A stretch of 41,745 nucleotides of DNA from a virus. The position numbers were made by a program, and so were the translations under genes. Location: positions 1 to 41,745 of IMG/VR virus record IMGVR_UViG_3300046694_000138; one strand, 5' to 3'. This document shows positions 37,639-41,745 of this stretch, one piece after another. Each line of letters opens with the position of its first letter. Positions within the stretch are counted from its first letter, which is position 1. The notes beneath the pieces were generated by a model that was not told the DNA's origin, did not search any database, and saw nothing but the letters and a program-made list of their open reading frames with translations.

Positions 37639-38872
37639 TGCGCACGCGCGACGCAAGATCCGCCTGCTTCTTCCTTACCTCGGACACTGCCTTAAAGTGA
37701 CTCATGGCGACGCAGGTGTAACGGAAGCTGTCAGCCGCGTGTGAGTGTTCATCGTGCTTTGGATGACCTGATTTGGCTCGAGAGTAACGCCGTAGGTGCT
37801 CGAGCAATTCACCGCAGTCGTCAGAAACAAAAGCGTTCTTCAGTGCAGCACGAGCCGTTTTGATGCCAGTCTCTACGGGAACTGACGGCACAGTTTGAAC
37901 CTGCCAGCCATACGATTCCATCATCGCGTTTGATGTCAGATTGGTTTGAATCGAACGCGCCCCGCCGTCGTGCGGGAACCAGATGATCGCGTCTTTCCAG
38001 CCGTTATCCTTCAGCCAGTCGCTGTACGCCTTCAGATCGTTGTTGTTATCCTCGTGGAAGGCGAGCACGCGCAATCCGCTAATGTCCGCCTGAGCTATCG
38101 TGATCGACGTCATATCGTTGATGCCAAGGTCGAACACGGCGTGAACGCTAAGGACTGGATCGGCCGCCATCGGGCGAATGCGGTTGCCCGTTACTAGGTC
38201 GTGCATTTCCTTACGATATATTGCGCCAGAGACGGCCGACTTGGGAATGCCCTCCCAAATATGGTCGTAGTCGTCAGGGTCATCAGCCTTTGACCGAAGG
38301 CGCTCCGCCTCGAGAGCCGCATTCCAGAAAGGGTTTTTGTCCCAATTTACGTTGATGATGCGGGCATTTGGAGGCCGCTTCTCAATGAATGTCGTATATA
38401 CCGGGTCCGTGTCCAGTTCTGGATTCATGCTAAACCAGATCTCAGACGTATCTTTCCGGATTGTCGGTAGGAAAAGGTCTAGCGACTCTTTCGAGATCGC
38501 CTGCGCTTCTTCGCCCCACGCGATGTCGATGTCATCTAGAGACTTGATCGACGTTGCCGTCTCGTCACTCAGGCCACGGAAAATGAACTTGCTTCCGTTT
38601 TGACCGACAATTTCCTTCTTGGTGATCGTAAAGAATCCCTCGAGCCCGCAGTCTTTGATCCGCTTTTCAATGATCGCCTTGACTGATTCGTCGATCGATT
38701 CCTGAATTTCACGGAAGCAGAGAATACGCAGAGGCTCGGCCGTCGCTCGAATCACAAGCGACGTCGCGCACGCCATAGACTTTCCAGACCCGCGCCCACC
38801 ATGAAAGATGGTATAGCGCGGGCCTTGGCTCAATAGGCATTCGGCCCACTCAGGAAGCGAGATCTCGCTCAA
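37604..38872 (-). CDS. Terminase large subunit
   Basis: In this 422-residue protein the packaging ATPase has Walker A GGRGSGKS at residues 25-32 and a Walker B-type segment ending DIDIAWGEEA near 115. The C-terminal RNase H-like nuclease supplies VFDLGIND, HDGGARS and DEHSHAADSFRY acidic residues. It belongs to the Terminase_3 (PBSX/T4-like headful) group. The start overlaps the portal stop by 4 bases. The order portal then large terminase is the reverse of P22. The 3' end converges on the HNH gene. Confidence 0.93.
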   Translation of the reverse strand: MSEISLPEWAECLLSQGPRYTIFHGGRGSGKSMACATSLVIRATAEPLRILCFREIQESIDESVKAIIEKRIKDCGLEGFFTITKKEIVGQNGSKFIFRGLSDETATSIKSLDDIDIAWGEEAQAISKESLDLFLPTIRKDTSEIWFSMNPELDTDPVYTTFIEKRPPNARIINVNWDKNPFWNAALEAERLRSKADDPDDYDHIWEGIPKSAVSGAIYRKEMHDLVTGNRIRPMAADPVLSVHAVFDLGINDMTSITIAQADISGLRVLAFHEDNNNDLKAYSDWLKDNGWKDAIIWFPHDGGARSIQTNLTSNAMMESYGWQVQTVPSVPVETGIKTARAALKNAFVSDDCGELLEHLRRYSRAKSGHPKHDEHSHAADSFRYTCVAMSHFKAVSEVRKKQADLASRVRIIPTVSHWAKV

Positions 38873-41166
38873 TGGCCCACCGCAGGACGGTTAGAGACAT
38901 GAACCGGCGCTTGCGCGGCTGCCGGCGCATTGCCAGCGGTCAGCGCCTGCGCAGTCGGGTCGACCTGTTGCGTACCGTGCAGAGCGTTGATGCCCGGTGA
39001 CGGCGCAGCCTGCCCCGTCGAGATCGCCTGATTGACCTTGACATCCATCGGGCTTTGCGGCTGATCCTGATTTACCTGCCCCGCCTGCTGATTGACGCGA
39101 TCTTGGATGCCTTGCAGCATCAGCATAATCGTCGACAACTGGCTCGCGTTCGTGTTGGATATCGATTCCGCCGCTTTCGCCTGGTTGAGTTCGGCCGTCG
39201 ACAGCGCCTGCACAGCCGATGCTTCGCTTTGCGTGGCGCTCGCTGCGTCCTTGCGCGCCTGAGCCAGCAGCGCGACCGTCTGAGCGTCTGGCGGTGCATT
39301 GGCGGCTGCTTGCTGCTCGGCTTGCAACTCTTCCGCTTCTTCGTCGTTCGGCTTCACGACGCCAGCCTTCACGAGCTGCATGCGCGCGAACTTGGACAGA
39401 TCTTCCATACCTTCGCCGTCGAGATTGCGGACGAGCGTCGCGACCATCAGTTGTTGCATCTGCGGGTCGGTGATGCCCGGCAGAATCTTCGCAATCGCGT
39501 TGACGGTCGAGTCCTTGCGGCTGTTGAATGCCGGGCCCACGTCGACGAACACATCGAGGCCGGGCGTGAACGTGCGGGCGATCGTCGGCGCACCGTTCGC
39601 GTCGATAGACGGCACATTGATGGACGTCGATTCCGGCGAGCCGTCCTCGCCATTGGCGGAGAACTTGCGGTTATCTTCGGTGTAGATGTCGCAGGCCATC
39701 GACAGGTAGATCTTGCCGCAGCGCTGCATCGCGCGCGACATGTTGTCGATGAAGATGTAAATCTGCATGTCCTGATGCGCCTGCACGCGGCTGACCAGCG
39801 CGTCTGAGGTGTTGGACGTCACCTGAGCCGCAGCAAGATCGCCGCCAGTCACATCAAGCATATCGGCCGCCGTGATCTGCACGAGGCCAGCCAGCGCGGG
39901 CGGGACGTCCGGCTGCTTGATCTGTCCGACCGGGCCGGCGAGTGTCTGTGAGCCATCAGCGCCCGTTACCGGGTTGACCAGCAGATACGGATTGTTGTCG
40001 ACCAGATCGTTTGCCCACGACAACTCATGCCCGGCGATCTGCTCGGGCGTGAAGATCGGCTTCTCGCGCGGAGTAAATGCGGTGATGTCGGCAAGCGTCG
40101 AAATCTGCATGTTGTACAGACGCTGCGAGTCTTTCGCGAGCCGTACGGCGCCTTGGAAGCGCTCGATCCCGTCGATGATCTGGCGGATGCCGTAGACAAC
40201 GACGATCGGGATTTCGGATCCAGCAATGTAGCCGCAGTCCTTCAGCACGCCACAGCCGTCCATGAAATACTTGCGCACGCGCTTGCTGTTGCGCTTGCCA
40301 CTGCGAACCTTGATGTAGCCGACCGATTCCCAATGCTTCTCTTGATCTTCTGCGTCCTCGCGTGCGTCGGCATCCAGACCGGCGTAGACCTTCTGCTCAA
40401 GACCTGAATGCGGCTCGCGCCACACGGAATACTTCTCGACCTTCTGCTCGACCTCGTAATATTCGCCGATGTAGACGGAATCGTTCGTGAACCAGTCGAA
40501 TTGCTTCAGCGAGCGGACCATCTTGAAGCTGCTCGGGCGCTCGCTCAGTTCTACCTCGTCGCCGAGATATTCGGTCGTGTAGGTATCCCAACTAATTGGG
40601 TTCAAAACAACGCACCATTTGGCATCGGACTTGTCCAGCTTGCGGCTGTCAGGGTCGAAGAATACGCTGTTATCTGCGTCGGAAATCGGCTCAAAAAGGA
40701 TGCGCTGCGGCGTGTCGTCGTCCAGATCCGTTTCCGCTCGGTAGTCGTAGTCGTGCGTGAGGCGCCATGCGCCCATCCCGCCAGCTACCGCTTCCTCGAA
40801 CGCAGCGACGTAGACGTCCTGCGCGCCGCTGTACTGCTCGTCCGATCGGTAGACAATGCGCAGCGCGTCCAGATCATCCTGGCGGCTGTCATCCTCGCTC
40901 GACCGGAAGTTGACCGTCATCGCATTGGCGCGATATTCCGAGACGATCCGGCGCACGGCCTTCTGTACCTTATTGACGACGAAGCGCGGCCGGTTGTTGA
41001 ACTGCTGCCCTAGCCCGCCCTCCCACTGCGCGCCGTCGACGAAGGCGAAGCGCCGATCTTCAAGCGATGCTAGCCGGATTTGCTGCTGCGGGCCGTAGGC
41101 GCGATCGAACCGGGCTGTCGCGCGGTCCCAAACCTTACCGAGCCGTTCTTCTTTTGTCAGAGCCAT
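38869..41166 (-). CDS. P22-like portal protein, complete
   Basis: At 765 residues it is close to the 725 of P22 gp1. The N-terminal region (LEDRRFAFVDGAQW, RPRFVVNKVQKAVRRIVSEYRANAMTVNF) leads to the clip/stem regions (VYGIRQIIDGIERFQGAVRLAKDSQRLYNM). A long C-terminal barrel-like helix is rich in Ala and Gln (EEAEELQAEQQAAANAPPDAQTVALLAQARKDAASATQSE). The Gln-rich tail after residue about 690 is probably disordered. It forms the dodecameric DNA entry ring and binds the terminase and the gp4-like factor. It overlaps the GNAT gene end. Confidence 0.94.
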   Translation of the reverse strand: MALTKEERLGKVWDRATARFDRAYGPQQQIRLASLEDRRFAFVDGAQWEGGLGQQFNNRPRFVVNKVQKAVRRIVSEYRANAMTVNFRSSEDDSRQDDLDALRIVYRSDEQYSGAQDVYVAAFEEAVAGGMGAWRLTHDYDYRAETDLDDDTPQRILFEPISDADNSVFFDPDSRKLDKSDAKWCVVLNPISWDTYTTEYLGDEVELSERPSSFKMVRSLKQFDWFTNDSVYIGEYYEVEQKVEKYSVWREPHSGLEQKVYAGLDADAREDAEDQEKHWESVGYIKVRSGKRNSKRVRKYFMDGCGVLKDCGYIAGSEIPIVVVYGIRQIIDGIERFQGAVRLAKDSQRLYNMQISTLADITAFTPREKPIFTPEQIAGHELSWANDLVDNNPYLLVNPVTGADGSQTLAGPVGQIKQPDVPPALAGLVQITAADMLDVTGGDLAAAQVTSNTSDALVSRVQAHQDMQIYIFIDNMSRAMQRCGKIYLSMACDIYTEDNRKFSANGEDGSPESTSINVPSIDANGAPTIARTFTPGLDVFVDVGPAFNSRKDSTVNAIAKILPGITDPQMQQLMVATLVRNLDGEGMEDLSKFARMQLVKAGVVKPNDEEAEELQAEQQAAANAPPDAQTVALLAQARKDAASATQSEASAVQALSTAELNQAKAAESISNTNASQLSTIMLMLQGIQDRVNQQAGQVNQDQPQSPMDVKVNQAISTGQAAPSPGINALHGTQQVDPTAQALTAGNAPAAAQAPVHVSNRPAVGH

Positions 41167-41615
41167 TTTGCGTATTTTGTCTCAATGGGTTCGAAGCCGC
41201 GGCGCTTGAACAGAGCCGTTGCGGGGAATGCCAGCTTTTCGCCAGCCATGAAGCACTTCACGCCTCGCCTGCGTAGTTCACGTTCGGTCGCCTCGAAGAG
41301 TTGCAGGCCGATGGCCGCGCCACGTCGCGATTGCTCGACAAAAAATATGTCGCCAACCGCCTCAAGGCATGTCTGGTAGTGGATTCCAGGACGCACAAAA
41401 ACGACGAAGTAGGCGACGATCTTCCCTTGCAGGCGGCCAATCATCATCACGAGTTGGTCTGCATCCTGCATCGCGCGATAGAGAGCAACGGAAGGAACCA
41501 GCGGGTAGCCGTGCTTCTTGTGCATGCTGATTTCGTCGTAGTGCTCACCCAGAAGCGGCAACAGTTCGTCGTAGACATCCTGAAACCGTTCGACGGAAAA
41601 AACTGGCTTTGTCAT
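41157..41615 (-). CDS. Phage GNAT-family acetyltransferase (right copy)
   Basis: The protein is identical to that of the 513-971 copy, while the DNA differs at about 10 positions, all silent. The upstream sequence (GGACTCCAAATG) and the 10-base overlap with the portal start are also preserved. In a single 40.6-kb genome this is the same locus as the left copy. Confidence 0.88.
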   Translation of the reverse strand: MTKPVFSVERFQDVYDELLPLLGEHYDEISMHKKHGYPLVPSVALYRAMQDADQLVMMIGRLQGKIVAYFVVFVRPGIHYQTCLEAVGDIFFVEQSRRGAAIGLQLFEATERELRRRGVKCFMAGEKLAFPATALFKRRGFEPIETKYAKWL

Positions 41616-41623
41616 TTGGAGTC

Positions 41624-41745
41624 CTAACGACGACCGTTAAATTGATTCGCTGCGGTAGCGCCAGCGGCATACCCCGCGCGCTGAGAAAGCTGCTCGATGA
41701 ACAATCGACGCGCGGCGAGGGAGTCATAATTGCGCAGCGCTGCGG
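41624..41745 (-). CDS. C-terminal end of gp16-like ejection protein (cut by window edge)
   Basis: Only the last about 40 codons of the second allele of the 980-4495 gene are present. The visible C-terminus ends in FNGRR, whereas the complete copy ends in FNSRR. The truncation is due to the window edge. Confidence 0.9.
   Translation of the reverse strand, partial: AALRNYDSLAARRLFIEQLSQRAGYAAGATAANQFNGRR

Larger units (their letters stand above)
40645..41745. repeat. Right copy of imperfect terminal direct repeat
   Basis: This segment pairs base for base with 1-1101. It covers the first 174 codons of the portal, the whole GNAT gene and the end of the gp16-like gene, and differs from the left copy as described there. 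Confidence 0.95.

Noticed and set aside
1-41745. CRISPR arrays, insertion sequences or diversity-generating (reverse transcriptase) elements
   Set aside because: No spaced direct-repeat array, transposase or reverse transcriptase was seen.

Overview
The window is a nearly complete genome of a tailed phage with P22-like (short-tailed) virion genes, carried on high-GC DNA. The first 1,101 bases and the last 1,101 bases (40645-41745) align base for base without gaps but are not identical. The sequence therefore looks like a circular or circularly permuted genome of about 40,644 bp, opened inside the portal gene, with an overlap that comes from two slightly different alleles. GC content, ribosome-binding sites and gene families suggest a beta-proteobacterial host, probably Burkholderiales. 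That host call is inference. No integrase, transposase or tRNA gene was seen.

Late genes lie on the minus strand in two blocks. Block 1 runs leftward from about 13954 and, across the seam, to 37604: three small genes, a small gene coupled to the terminase small subunit, a structured untranslated stretch, a coiled-coil protein, a gp4-like tail factor, an HNH endonuclease, fibre and glycosidase-type tail proteins, a gp10-like tail hub, three ejection-type proteins (gp7, gp20 and gp16-like, the last with a lytic transglycosylase domain), a GNAT acetyltransferase, the portal and the terminase large subunit. Block 2 runs from 36121 to 29188: scaffold, P22-type coat, a P22-tailspike-like head-binding protein, a beta-rich fibre, a small holin candidate, a T4-type lysozyme and a 3TM holin. 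A four-gene plus-strand island (36211-37638: ribbon-helix-helix regulator, membrane protein, 2-oxoglutarate oxygenase, HNH endonuclease) separates the blocks.

The plus strand from 14109 to 27684 holds early genes. A leftward CI-like repressor (15525-15097) faces a Cro-like gene (15798). Then come a replication initiator and DnaC-type loader, a PAPS-reductase-like ATP pyrophosphatase with three small coupled genes, an ERF/SSB-tail/Gp157/VRR-NUC/NinB/DUF1364 recombination set, and several unknowns. Three rightward promoters and the repressor promoter share a motif inside the -35/-10 spacer, which suggests one regulator controls them all.

At 25876-27684 sits a plasmid maintenance module: a heptamer inverted-repeat array, ParA, a ribbon-helix-helix partner, hairpins and 22-bp repeats, and a RepL-family replication protein. 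With no integrase present, the simplest reading is a phage-plasmid: a P22-like virion whose prophage replicates and partitions as an extrachromosomal element, while the O/DnaC-type genes serve lytic replication. A membrane acyltransferase (27717-29183) next to RepL may modify the lysogen's surface polysaccharide.
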